49,418 nt of DNA from Actinomycetota bacterium (lineage in GTDB: Bacteria; Actinomycetota; Thermoleophilia; Gaiellales; Gaiellaceae). The DNA is taken from positions 1-49,418 of the forward strand of contig JACDEU010000017.1 of the NCBI GenBank assembly GCA_013816245.1, written 5' to 3'. The notes under the pieces were generated by a model that worked only from the letters and a program-made list of their open reading frames with translations, had not been told where the DNA came from and made no database searches. A program made the translations under genes and the position numbers. Shown piece by piece: positions 1 to 7,846 of this stretch; position 1 is the first letter of the stretch; each line of letters starts with the position of its first letter.

Positions 1-640
1 CGCCGAGGTGCCAGACAGGGCCCTGCGTGGCGGCGGGATGCGTATCCGAGAGGACGTAGAGGATCTCGACCTCGCCGGTGATCCCCTCGTCGTCGCAGCG
101 CTCGAAGCAACGCGCCGCCATGCCGGGTGAGACGCCGTAGCCGAACAGGCGGGCGCTCCGGAAGCGCAACGTTGCCGGGCCGGCGTAACGCGCGGGATTG
201 ACGGGGGCGAGGAGCAGTGCCCCGCGCTCGAGGTAGTCCGTGGAGTCGAGCCGGACCTCGGCGTAGATGTCGCTCCAGTCCGGCGGAACCTCGGAGAGGT
301 GCCGCTCCCACTCCGCACGCAGGGTCTCCTTCTTGCTGAGCTCTTCGGGCGGGGCTTTCAGCACGGTTCGCAGCTCGAGCGTGCCGGCGATGCCCTCGTC
401 GTCGAGGCGCTCGAGCAGGCGACGAAGCGCCTCGGGGCCGATGCCCGGCCCGCCCCGGTCGACTGCGAAGCGGAGGGTTCTGCCGTACAGCCCCGGGGTC
501 GCGGGTGCGAGCAGCGCGGCGGTTCGCTCGGAACGCGACTCCTCGTCGACCGTGAGCTGGAACCGGAGCTCGGCCCATTCGTCGACGAGGCCTCGCTCGA
601 GGTCGTTGAACTGTTCGAATAGTCGCAAGAGCCTGAGCAT
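1..640 (-). CDS. Hypothetical protein with internal duplication (3' end beyond window)
   Basis: The frame is open on the minus strand from an ATG at 640 to the window edge (213 codons) and has no stop. I do not recognise the family. The protein contains two copies of one unit, roughly residues 20-95 and 118-198. Both have a W-x-x-L/I start, a LLAP-x-x-P-x-x-Y segment and an E/R-x-D-DEGI-x-G helix-strand segment (DDEGIAGTLE versus DDEGITGEVE). No signal peptide or membrane segment is visible. It is divergent from the E1-alpha gene with only 12 nt between the two start codons, so the true start could be the in-frame TTG at codon 5. Coding is supported by the conserved repeat; function is unknown. 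Confidence 0.7.
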   Translation of the reverse strand, partial: MLRLLRLFEQFNDLERGLVDEWAELRFQLTVDEESRSERTAALLAPATPGLYGRTLRFAVDRGGPGIGPEALRRLLERLDDEGIAGTLELRTVLKAPPEELSKKETLRAEWERHLSEVPPDWSDIYAEVRLDSTDYLERGALLLAPVNPARYAGPATLRFRSARLFGYGVSPGMAARCFERCDDEGITGEVEILYVLSDTHPAATQGPVWHLG

Positions 641-652
641 AAACTGAGCCTC

Positions 653-1624
653 ATGGCGAAGGTGGAACAGAAAGGGACGCTTTCGAAGTCGGATCTCCGC
701 GACTTCTTCCGCGAGATGCTTCTGATCAGGCGCTTCGAGGAGAAGGTCGAGGAGCGCTTCCGAGCCGGGGAACTCCCCGGTTTCCTGCATGTGGCGATCG
801 GCCAGGAGGCCGTCGCCGTCGGGGTCTGCCGGGCCCTCGAGGAGAACGACATCATCGCCTCGACCCACCGGGCGCACGGGCATACCCTGGCAAAGGGGAC
901 GATGCCCAACGAACTGATGGCCGAGCTCTACGGGAAGCTCGAGGGCTGCTCACACGGATATGGGGGCTCGATGCACCTCTACGACATCGAGCGGGGCAAC
1001 ATGGGTGCCAACGCCGTGGTCGGTGGCGGTCTGCCCGCGATCGTGGGCGCCGCACTCGCGTTCAAATTCCGCAGCGAGCCGCGTGTCGGCGTCGCTTTCT
1101 TCGGTGACGGGGCGACGAACATCGGGACCTTTCACGAGTCGCTGAACCTCGCTCAGCTCTGGAACGTCCCCGCGGTCTTCGTTTGCGAGAACAACCACTG
1201 GGCGGAATCCACGCCTGGATGGCAGCACATGCCGATCGAGGACATCTCGCAGCGCGCGGTCGCCTTCGGCATGAAGTCGATCAAGGTGGACGGGCAGGAC
1301 GTCGAGGCGGTCTACAAGGCATCGCGGCGAGCGCTCGAACACGCTCGGAGCGACAAAGGCCCGGTGTTCCTCGCAGTGGACACCTACCGGCTCGTCGGTC
1401 ACTACATCGGCGATCCGCAGGTCTACCGCTCCAAGGAAGAGCTCGAGGAGACGCGTGCCACGCAGGATCCGATCGAGCATCTCCGCACGAAGCTCGAGCT
1501 CTCCGACGACGAGGTCGACGAGATCGACCGGGAAGTCCAGGAGATCGTCGACGCGTCGGTGGAGTTCGCGAAGAACGGCACCGACCCGAAGCCAGAGGAC
1601 GCCCTAAAGAACATCTATGCGTAG
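653..1624 (+). CDS. pdhA: 2-oxoacid (pyruvate-type) dehydrogenase E1 component, alpha subunit
   Basis: This is the thiamine-diphosphate-dependent alpha subunit of a heterotetrameric E1. It decarboxylates a 2-oxoacid and passes the acyl group to the lipoyl arm of E2. The protein has 323 residues, normal for the short actinobacterial/acetoin-dehydrogenase type. The ThDP motif is clear: GDGATNIGTF at residues 151-160 and the closing NN at 180-181, 27 residues after GDG. N-terminal RRFEE and HRAHGHTLAKG segments are typical. E1-beta and E2 follow on the same strand. The substrate could be pyruvate, acetoin or a branched-chain 2-oxoacid; sequence alone does not settle this. The ATG at 653 has only a weak ribosome-binding site. 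Confidence 0.9.
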   Translation: MAKVEQKGTLSKSDLRDFFREMLLIRRFEEKVEERFRAGELPGFLHVAIGQEAVAVGVCRALEENDIIASTHRAHGHTLAKGTMPNELMAELYGKLEGCSHGYGGSMHLYDIERGNMGANAVVGGGLPAIVGAALAFKFRSEPRVGVAFFGDGATNIGTFHESLNLAQLWNVPAVFVCENNHWAESTPGWQHMPIEDISQRAVAFGMKSIKVDGQDVEAVYKASRRALEHARSDKGPVFLAVDTYRLVGHYIGDPQVYRSKEELEETRATQDPIEHLRTKLELSDDEVDEIDREVQEIVDASVEFAKNGTDPKPEDALKNIYA

Positions 1625-1633
1625 CGAAGCTAC
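1621..1633 (+). repeat. Small hairpin at the end of E1-alpha
   Basis: GTAGC-GAA-GCTAC is a perfect 5-bp stem that includes the E1-alpha stop codon. It is the first of three hairpins packed into the 144 bp between E1-alpha and E1-beta. Confidence 0.5.
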
Positions 1634-1645
1634 ACGTAGAGACCG

Positions 1646-1667
1646 GTGCCAGACTTCAGTCTGGCTC
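1646..1667 (+). repeat. Dispersed 22-bp palindromic repeat, copy 1
   Basis: The arms GCCAGACT and AGTCTGGC form a perfect 8-bp palindrome around a 2-nt centre. The whole 22-bp segment, including flanking GT and TC, recurs exactly in inverted orientation at 27719-27740. It lies between the E1-alpha and E1-beta genes. This looks like a small dispersed palindromic element (REP-like), inferred from two copies only. Confidence 0.7.
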
Positions 1668-1699
1668 CGGCGTACCTTGGTAAATATTTATGCCTGATC

Positions 1700-1730
1700 C
1701 CCGCAAAAAATGCTCCGCATTTTTCGCGGG
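1700..1730 (+). terminator. Strong AT-cored hairpin between E1-alpha and E1-beta
   Basis: The arms CCCGCAAAAAATGC and GCATTTTTCGCGGG pair over 14 positions, with one G-T-type mismatch, around a TCC loop. The A/T-rich stem (AAAAAATGC/GCATTTTT) is unlike the surrounding GC-rich DNA. It could act as a partial terminator or an mRNA-processing hairpin that adjusts the E1-alpha:E1-beta ratio. It could equally be part of an inserted palindromic element. There is no clean U-run after the stem. Confidence 0.5.
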
Positions 1731-1768
1731 TGGGGTTAGTCCTTTTGCTTCGCTCGGGAGACTCGCAA

Positions 1769-2755
1769 GTGCCTGAACTTAGTTACAGAGAAGCGGTGCG
1801 CGATGCGCTGTCGCGCGCGATGCGTGAGGACGAGGACGTCTTCATCATGGGCGAGGACATCGCCGAGATGGGCGGCTCGATGGGCGTCACCCAGGGGATG
1901 GTCGACGAGTTCGGGCCGGAGCGTGTCCGCAACACGCCGATCTCGGAGATGGCGCTCGCCGGCACGGCGATCGGTGCCGCGATGCAGGGCATGCGCCCCG
2001 TCGCCGAGATCATGTACGAGGACTTCCTCACCCTCGCCACCGAGCAGATCGTCAACCAGGCCGCCAAGCATCGCTACATGTCCGGCGGGCAACTGACCGT
2101 GCCGGTCACGTTTCGCACGCAGGGCGGTGCCGGGTGGTCCCCGGGTGCGCAGCACGCGCAGCAGCTGGAGTCGTGGTTCGTCCACATCCCGGGACTGAAG
2201 GTCGTGTTCGCTTCGACTCCGACCGATGTTCGCGGGTTGCTGTGGTCATCCATCTACGACGACAACCCCGTCATCTTCTTCGAGCACCGAACGCTCTACG
2301 GGCTCAAGGAGGACGTGCCCGACGAGCTCGAGCCGATCCCGCTCGGGAAGGCGCGAACCCACCGGCAAGGCGAGGACGTGACGGTGATCGCGACCGGCAG
2401 GCTCGTGCACGAAGCGCTGGCGGCGGCCGAGGAGGCCGAGCAGGAAGGAGTCTCCGTCGAAGTCGTCGACCCGCGGACACTGCAGCCCCTCGACGAGGAT
2501 GCGTTGATCTCGTCCGTGAAGAAGACGAACCGCTGCGTCGTCGCGCACGAGGCGGTCACGCGCGGAGGCTTCGGCGCCGAGGTCGCGGCTGTGATCCAAT
2601 ACAGCGCGTTCGACTGGCTCGACGCGCCGATCGAGCGCGTCGGAGCAAAGTTTTCGCCGTTGCCCTTCGCACCGGTGATGGAGGAGTTCGTCGTGCCACA
2701 CCAGGCCGACGTCCTCGATGCGATCTACCGCACGGTGGGCAGGAATGCCAACTGA
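1769..2755 (+). CDS. pdhB: 2-oxoacid dehydrogenase E1 component, beta subunit
   Basis: This is the beta subunit of the E1 heterotetramer (328 residues from the chosen start). It supplies the glutamate that activates thiamine diphosphate; the GEDI motif at residues 28-31 is visible. Other family signatures are the RVRNTPISE segment, the FRTQGG stretch and a C-terminal transketolase domain containing VVDPRTLQPLD. I chose the GTG at 1769 because GGGAG lies at 1756-1760, 8 nt upstream. The reading frame stays open back to 1646, but that part is translated palindromic DNA without family similarity. The 3' end overlaps the E2 start by 11 nt, which implies translational coupling. Confidence 0.9.
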   Translation: MPELSYREAVRDALSRAMREDEDVFIMGEDIAEMGGSMGVTQGMVDEFGPERVRNTPISEMALAGTAIGAAMQGMRPVAEIMYEDFLTLATEQIVNQAAKHRYMSGGQLTVPVTFRTQGGAGWSPGAQHAQQLESWFVHIPGLKVVFASTPTDVRGLLWSSIYDDNPVIFFEHRTLYGLKEDVPDELEPIPLGKARTHRQGEDVTVIATGRLVHEALAAAEEAEQEGVSVEVVDPRTLQPLDEDALISSVKKTNRCVVAHEAVTRGGFGAEVAAVIQYSAFDWLDAPIERVGAKFSPLPFAPVMEEFVVPHQADVLDAIYRTVGRNAN

Positions 2756-4022
2756 GATCAAGCTGCCGCGGCTCGGCCAGGGCATGGAGTCCGGGACGAT
2801 TGTCAAGTGGCTGAAGTCCGAGGGCGACAAGGTCGAGAAGGGCGAGCCGCTGTACGAGCTCGACACGGACAAGGTCACGCAGGAAGTCGAAGCCGACGCG
2901 TCGGGCGTGCTTTTGAAGATCGCCATCTCGTCCGGCGAGGTCGAGGTGGGCAAGACGATCGCCGTCATCGGAGAGCAGGGCGAGGAGGTCGCAGCGGAGC
3001 CCGAGCAGAAGGACTCGGGTGACGGGGACAGCGCTCAGCCCGTCGACGAGGACGCGCAGGAGGAAGGCTCTCCCGCGCGCGCGCGCGAACATGACCGGGA
3101 GGAAGGCCGCCGCGCATCGTCTCGGATGAGCGAGCAGGTGACTGAGATACGCCAACCGTCGGGTGACAACGGCGGGCGCGTGAAGGCGTCGCCGCTCGCG
3201 CGCCGGATCGCGCGGGAGCGCGGGATCGACCTCAGCGCCGTGGCCGGCACCGGGCCGGAAGGACGCGTGGTCGCCGAGGACGTCGAACGCTCCGCCGCGT
3301 CCGCAGGACCCGGACAACTCACGGCGCCTGCGGCCGCCGAGGGCGTGGAGGTGCAGCAGCTCTCTTCGATGCGCAAGACGATCGCCCGCCGGCTAACCGA
3401 GGCCTGGCGGGCCCCGGTCTTCCAGCTCGGAATCACGGTCGACATGGGCCGTGCGCTCGCTCTGCGCGAGCGGCTCGTCGAGCTGAACGCCGACGGGAAC
3501 GTCAAGCCGACGATCTCCGACCTGCTGACCAAGGTCTGTGCGGCCGCACTCATGCGACACCGCGCGGTCAACGCGCTTTACACCGGCGACGCGGTCGAGC
3601 TGCATCCGACGGCGAACATCGGCATTGCGGTTGCGGTTCCGAATGGTCTCGTCGTCCCGGTGATCCCCGGTTGCGAGCGCAAGTCGATCGCCGAGATCGC
3701 AGCAACGCGCGCCGCGGTTGTCGACCGTGCGCGAACCGGAAAGGTGCAGCAAGCCGATCTCGACGGTGGAACGTTCACGATCTCGAATCTCGGCATGTAC
3801 GGCATCGAGCGCTTCGTCGCCGTACTCAATCCGCCGCAGGCTGCGATCCTTGCAGTGGGCTCGATCGAAGACCGAATCGTCGCAGTGGACGGCCAGCCGG
3901 CCGTACGGCCGCGCATGGAGCTCACCCTAACGTGTGACCACCGCGCTATCGACGGCGCGACGGGCGCCGAGTTCCTGCGGGACGTCAAGGCGTTCCTCGA
4001 GGAGCCGGGCTTGGCGCTGTGA
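2745..4022 (+). CDS. pdhC: Dihydrolipoamide acyltransferase (E2)
   Basis: This is the E2 core enzyme that accepts the acyl group on a lipoyl arm and transfers it to CoA (425 residues). An N-terminal lipoyl domain (about 1-78) carries the lipoylated lysine in ELDTDKV (Lys43). A charged linker follows, then a peripheral-subunit-binding domain (about 145-181, SPLARRIARERGID ... GTGPEGRV). The C-terminal catalytic domain ends with the active-site DHRAIDG at 398-404. There is a single lipoyl domain. I chose the ATG at 2745, preceded by GGGCAGGA, rather than any upstream in-frame codon. The gene overlaps E1-beta by 11 nt and the next gene by 4 nt, so it is in the same operon. Confidence 0.92.
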   Translation: MPTEIKLPRLGQGMESGTIVKWLKSEGDKVEKGEPLYELDTDKVTQEVEADASGVLLKIAISSGEVEVGKTIAVIGEQGEEVAAEPEQKDSGDGDSAQPVDEDAQEEGSPARAREHDREEGRRASSRMSEQVTEIRQPSGDNGGRVKASPLARRIARERGIDLSAVAGTGPEGRVVAEDVERSAASAGPGQLTAPAAAEGVEVQQLSSMRKTIARRLTEAWRAPVFQLGITVDMGRALALRERLVELNADGNVKPTISDLLTKVCAAALMRHRAVNALYTGDAVELHPTANIGIAVAVPNGLVVPVIPGCERKSIAEIAATRAAVVDRARTGKVQQADLDGGTFTISNLGMYGIERFVAVLNPPQAAILAVGSIEDRIVAVDGQPAVRPRMELTLTCDHRAIDGATGAEFLRDVKAFLEEPGLAL

Positions 4023-4354
4023 CACCCGTCTGGTACCAGGTGCGAGACCTCCAGGCCGGCCGTGCGTTCTACACCGGCAAGCTCGGGTTCAACGAGACGT
4101 ACGTCGATTCCGACGGCAGCTGGGTCAAGCTCGAGCGGAACGGAATGGAGATCGGTCTTGCCGAGGGTGAGCCTCAGGAGGACGGCGGTGTGGCCCACGT
4201 GGACGTGGATGACGTCAAGGCCGTCGCCGAGAAGTTGCGCAGTGACGGCGTGGAAGTCGGCGTGGTGTTCGAGCTACACGGCGAGATGCGCCTTCTGGAC
4301 GTGTTCGATCCGGACGGAAACCGCCTTCAGTTTGCCCAAGAGTTGCGGTCGTAG
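4019..4354 (+). CDS. VOC (glyoxalase/bleomycin-resistance fold) family protein
   Basis: This is a 111-residue single-domain vicinal-oxygen-chelate protein. Visible hallmarks are WYQVRDLQAGRAFYTGKLGF at the N-terminus (about 3-22), a middle AHVDVDDV strand, and the C-terminal DVFDPDGNRLQFAQ, which carries the usual metal-binding or substrate-contact acid. The GTG start at 4019 overlaps the E2 stop (GTGA), so it is translated with the dehydrogenase operon. Substrate unknown; the placement suggests detoxification or metabolism of a 2-oxoacid or aldehyde by-product, which is inference only. Confidence 0.8.
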   Translation: MTPVWYQVRDLQAGRAFYTGKLGFNETYVDSDGSWVKLERNGMEIGLAEGEPQEDGGVAHVDVDDVKAVAEKLRSDGVEVGVVFELHGEMRLLDVFDPDGNRLQFAQELRS

Positions 4355-4739
4355 GGCCAACGGCGGCGAGTACACGAGCGGGTGTCGAGCGGCGACATGG
4401 GCGAAGCCACATCGCCTCTAAGGGCATCGCAAGCGACGCCCTGGCAGGAACTGCGGATCTGAGCGGCTAGGTTTTTAGAGGGCGGAAGGACGCTGTACGA
4501 ACGGCGCGGGGAGGCGGACACGGCCGTCTGCTGGACCCAGTCGCAACGCACGGCGCCGGAGGAGCAGGTGGGGCCCGCAGGTCGGTCCCGAACTCGGTCC
4601 GCCGATCATCGTCACGTTTCATAACCTTGAAGATGCCGGCCGAGGCACCCTCTTGCATGGTTTGCAGAGGATCACTCATTCGAGTGAGTCCCGCTCAGAG
4701 GATCACTCATTCGAGTGAGTCCCGCTTAGACTCCGCAGC
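4355..4739. other. Intergenic region without a supported gene
   Basis: There are 385 bp between the VOC and GNAT genes. Several short frames exist but none has a family look or a credible start. The only clear structure is the tandem 31-bp repeat near the right end (listed separately). A low-GC patch, TTTCATAACCTTGAAG (about 4617-4632), could be part of a promoter for the GNAT gene. Confidence 0.6.
4665..4726 (+). repeat. Two perfect tandem 31-bp repeats upstream of the GNAT gene
   Basis: The units at 4665-4695 and 4696-4726 are identical. Each begins CAGAGGATCACTC and ends GAGTGAGTCCCGCT, and each contains the inverted pair CACTC-ATTC-GAGTG. The second unit ends 13 bp before the GTG start at 4740. 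The array may be a double operator or an RNA leader; it has too few units to be a CRISPR. Confidence 0.75.
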
Positions 4740-5183
4740 GTGATCCGCCAGGCCGGGCCGCAGGACGTCCGCTTCCTCCGCGACATGCTGAAGCACGCCT
4801 ATCACTGGCGTCTGAACGAGGATCCGGACCTCCCAGTCGCTCGGTACGTGAACAACTGGGGCCGTCCCGGCGACGCCGGCCTCGTTGCCTGGGAGGCCGG
4901 CCCGATCGGAGCAGCCTGGTACCGGTTCTTTCCCTCGGATGCCCCGGGGTTCGGCTTCGTCGACGAGCAGACGCCCGAGCTGACGATCGCGGTCGTCCCG
5001 AGCCGGCGGGGCGGAGGGCTCGGCGGCCAGCTGATGACCGCCCTTCTCGAGCGCGCCCGGGACGAGGGTCACTCCGGGATCAGCCTGAGCGCCGAGAAAG
5101 GGATGACGAAGCTCTACGAGCGCTACGGGTTTCACGCAGTCGAGGAGAAGGACGGAACCGTCACCATGAAGGCCGACCTGTAG
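4740..5183 (+). CDS. GNAT family N-acetyltransferase
   Basis: This 147-residue protein has the GNAT fold: an N-terminal IRQAGPQDVRFLRDML helix segment, then the acetyl-CoA-binding motif A, AVVPSRRGGGLGGQL (about 81-95; R/Q-x-x-G-x-G/A form), and a C-terminal KLYERYGFHAVEEKDG segment. It should transfer an acetyl group from acetyl-CoA to an amine; the acceptor is unknown. GTG at 4740 gives the full N-terminal strand. It sits between the E2/VOC genes and the E3 gene, 21 bp before E3, so it is probably co-transcribed with E3. Confidence 0.85.
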   Translation: MIRQAGPQDVRFLRDMLKHAYHWRLNEDPDLPVARYVNNWGRPGDAGLVAWEAGPIGAAWYRFFPSDAPGFGFVDEQTPELTIAVVPSRRGGGLGGQLMTALLERARDEGHSGISLSAEKGMTKLYERYGFHAVEEKDGTVTMKADL

Positions 5184-5204
5184 CTGGTCGATACGATCGA
5201 GCTG

Positions 5205-6611
5205 ATGGAAGTCGACGTCGCTGTTCTCGGAGGGGGGCCAGGTGGCTACACCGCGGCCATTCGTGCTGCGCAGCTCGGGGCGAAGGTTGCCTGCGTCGAG
5301 CGTGAGCCCGAGCTCGGCGGCACCTGCCTACGCGTCGGGTGCATTCCGACGAAGGCCTGGGTTCAGACGGCCTTTGCGCTGAAGGAGGCCGAGCACACGC
5401 TCGAAAAGCTCGGCGTGAAGCTCGGCGGCTTCCAGCTCGAGTTCGGCAAGGCGAATGAATGGAAGGACGGGGTCGTCAAGCAGATGACGCAAGGCGTGGC
5501 GTCGCTCTTCAAGGCCAGCGGCGTCGAATGGGTCAAGGGGAACGGCACGTTCAAGGATGCGAACACGATCGCCGTCGAGGGCGGGGAAGACATCACCTTC
5601 AAGCACGCGGTGATCGCCACCGGTTCGTTCCCGCTTCGTCCGCCGATCGAGGGCCTCGAGTCGAAGCTCTGTGTCGACTCGACGGGCCTGCTCGCCCAGA
5701 CGGAGGTTCCGAAGCGTCTGGTCGTGCTCGGCGGCGGCATCATCGGCTGCGAGTTCGCATCGATCTTCCGCCGCTTCGGCAGCGAGGTGACGATCGTGGA
5801 GATGCTGCCTGCGCTCATTCCGCAGGAAGACGCGGACGCCTCGAATGAGCTTGCAAAGCAATTCGGGAAACGGGGGATCACACTCCATCTCGAGAAGCAG
5901 TGCACGAAGGTGGAGGAGAAGGGTGCAGCGCTGACCGTGCACTTCGGCGACGGCGAGACCGTCGAGGCAGACCTGATGCTCGTCAGCGTCGGTCGTGGCC
6001 CGAGCGTCCAGGGAATCGGCCTCGAGCAGATCGGCGTCGAGTTCGACAAGCGCAAGGGCATCGCGGCCGACGAGCACCGGCGCACAACCGTCGAGCACAT
6101 CTACGCGGTCGGCGACTGCGCCGGCTACTGGCAGCTCGCGCACACCGCGTTCCGCGAGGGCGAGGTTGCGGCGGAGAACGCGTGCGGGCACGAGGCCGTC
6201 GTCGACAACCGTGCCGTCCCGCGTCCGATCTACACCGATCCGGAGATCGCAGGCGTCGGCCTCACCGAAGCCGAGGCTCGGGAGCAATACGGCGACGACG
6301 TCGCAACCGGCATGTTCCCGTGGGCCGCGAACGCGCGTGCGGTCATGCAGAACGAGACCGCCGGTTGGGTGAAGTCGATTCACGAGTCGCGTTACGGCGA
6401 GCTGCTCGGCCTGGTCATGGTCGGCCCGCACGTCACCGATCTGATCGAGGCCGGCGTGGTCGCGATCGACGCCGAGGCCACGGTGGAGACCGTCGCCGAC
6501 GGGATGGCGGCACATCCGACTCTGTCGGAGGCGATCAAGGAAGCGGGTCTCGTGGCGCTCGGCCGCGCGATCCACGTGCCGAACCGCAAGCGCGCGACGA
6601 CGACCGCCTAG
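5205..6611 (+). CDS. lpdA: Dihydrolipoamide dehydrogenase (E3)
   Basis: This FAD enzyme reoxidises the dihydrolipoyl arm of E2 and reduces NAD+ (468 residues, normal length). The FAD-binding GGGPGGYTAAIRAAQLG is at the N-terminus. The redox disulfide is in GGTCLRVGCIPTK (Cys41, Cys46). The NAD-binding GGGIIGCEFASIF follows, then a second FAD motif VGDCAG, and the C-terminal catalytic HPTLSE (His437, Glu442). It completes the E1-E2-E3 set encoded from 653 to 6611. The ATG at 5205 begins directly before the dinucleotide-binding beta strand. Confidence 0.95.
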   Translation: MEVDVAVLGGGPGGYTAAIRAAQLGAKVACVEREPELGGTCLRVGCIPTKAWVQTAFALKEAEHTLEKLGVKLGGFQLEFGKANEWKDGVVKQMTQGVASLFKASGVEWVKGNGTFKDANTIAVEGGEDITFKHAVIATGSFPLRPPIEGLESKLCVDSTGLLAQTEVPKRLVVLGGGIIGCEFASIFRRFGSEVTIVEMLPALIPQEDADASNELAKQFGKRGITLHLEKQCTKVEEKGAALTVHFGDGETVEADLMLVSVGRGPSVQGIGLEQIGVEFDKRKGIAADEHRRTTVEHIYAVGDCAGYWQLAHTAFREGEVAAENACGHEAVVDNRAVPRPIYTDPEIAGVGLTEAEAREQYGDDVATGMFPWAANARAVMQNETAGWVKSIHESRYGELLGLVMVGPHVTDLIEAGVVAIDAEATVETVADGMAAHPTLSEAIKEAGLVALGRAIHVPNRKRATTTA

Positions 6612-6707
6612 CCCGCCGAGCGGCCGACGCTCGTCGGCGTATGGTTTTCAAATGACAAAGTAGAGGGGGCGTATCTCAGAGCGGCCCTCGTTCGTTCCGC
6701 CAGTAGC

Positions 6708-7802
6708 ATGGCGACCGCCGCGCCAGAGATCCCGATCCCAACTCGAGATCAGGCTTTCGAGTCTTTGTACCGCCGTTACGTCGAAGACGTCTACCACTAC
6801 GCGCTCGCCCTTCTGCGTAATCCGGCCGACGCGGAGGATGTGACGCAGACGACGTTCCTGAACGCGTACCGCGCGTACGTCAAGGGCGTCGAAGTGAAAA
6901 AGCCGCAGAACTGGTTGATCAAGATCACGCACAACGTCGCGCGCACCCGGTATACGCAGGCGAGTCGTCGGGTTAAGGAGGTTCCGCTCGAGAATCACGT
7001 CGAACAGCTTGCGTTGCCCGAAGCGGATCGGCCCGACGTGCACGGCGTCCTGAGCGCGCTCGGGCAGCTCCCGTTCAACCAGCGTGCGGCACTCGTCATG
7101 CGCGAGCTCGAAGGGCGCTCCTACGCCGAGATAGCGGACACGATCGGCGTCTCCGTTTCCGCAGTCGAAACGCTGATCTTCCGAGCCCGCCGATCACTGC
7201 GGCTCAAGGCCTCCGCGCTCCGATCGATCGCCCTCGTGCCGCTGCCGCCATCGCTCACGCAGTTCTTCGACGCGGGCGGTGTAGTCGCCGGGGGTGGCGC
7301 GCTCGCGGGCGGTGGGATTCTTCTGAAGGTGGCAGTCGCATTGGTCGCAGGAGCGGTCGCAACCGGCATCAGCAGCGATCGGAGCGGTCATGCTTCGGCG
7401 GCGGCCGATTCGAGCCCCCGCGTCCCTGCCCATTCTTTGGAGCGTGCCGGCGGCGTTGTGACGACCGTTAAGCCTTCGCGTCTCGTGAGTCGCGCCCGGG
7501 CCGGTAAATCCGCAGCCGTGCGGTCCCGCCCCGCCTCGACTACGACTGGCAGCGGCCTCGCGGCCGCGGGCACGTTGCGTCCTTCGGCCGCTCCTCAGAC
7601 CTCGGTGGGATCCGATCCGACGCCGATGGCTACGGCTACCTCGAGCCCGGTTTCGCAAGTGACGGAGCAGGCCGCGAGCCTCGCGGAGACGGCTCAGCAG
7701 GCGCTTGGGTCCGCGACCGCCGCGCTCCCCATCCCGGTCCCCGCCTTGCCGCTGCCGCCGGTCGATCCCCCGAAATTGCCTGGAGGAACGCCGCTTCCCT
7801 AG
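6708..7802 (+). CDS. ECF sigma factor with membrane-anchored C-terminal tail (no zinc finger)
   Basis: This is a 364-residue ECF-type sigma-70 protein. Region 2 is around residues 15-90 (NPADAEDVTQTTFLNAYRAY at 38-57) and region 4 around 112-168 (SYAEIADTIGVSVSAVETL). A hydrophobic, glycine-rich membrane segment at about 191-221 is followed by an Ala/Pro/Ser-rich tail of 140 residues that is probably outside the membrane. It is clearly paralogous to the next gene. The segment that forms the anti-sigma-type zinc finger there is absent here: FRARRSLRLK runs straight into ALRSIALVPLPPSL. It probably directs transcription of envelope-related genes; the signal and regulon are unknown. No clear ribosome-binding site precedes the ATG. 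Confidence 0.88.
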   Translation: MATAAPEIPIPTRDQAFESLYRRYVEDVYHYALALLRNPADAEDVTQTTFLNAYRAYVKGVEVKKPQNWLIKITHNVARTRYTQASRRVKEVPLENHVEQLALPEADRPDVHGVLSALGQLPFNQRAALVMRELEGRSYAEIADTIGVSVSAVETLIFRARRSLRLKASALRSIALVPLPPSLTQFFDAGGVVAGGGALAGGGILLKVAVALVAGAVATGISSDRSGHASAAADSSPRVPAHSLERAGGVVTTVKPSRLVSRARAGKSAAVRSRPASTTTGSGLAAAGTLRPSAAPQTSVGSDPTPMATATSSPVSQVTEQAASLAETAQQALGSATAALPIPVPALPLPPVDPPKLPGGTPLP

Positions 7803-7846
7803 CTAGGGGGACGCAAGATTCCCGCCGAACGGGTATCTACTAGTGC

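Noticed and set aside
1646..1768. N-terminal extension of E1-beta from GTG 1646
   Set aside because: It would translate the palindromic repeat and hairpin; GTG 1769 has a good ribosome-binding site and starts the conserved protein.
4665..4726. CRISPR array
   Set aside because: Only two directly adjacent repeats with no spacer between them, and no cas gene in the window.
5328..6575. Long minus-strand frame of 415 codons opposite the E3 gene
   Set aside because: It is a shadow frame of lpdA, which carries all catalytic motifs; the opposite translation is rich in Arg/Asp/His without family signs.
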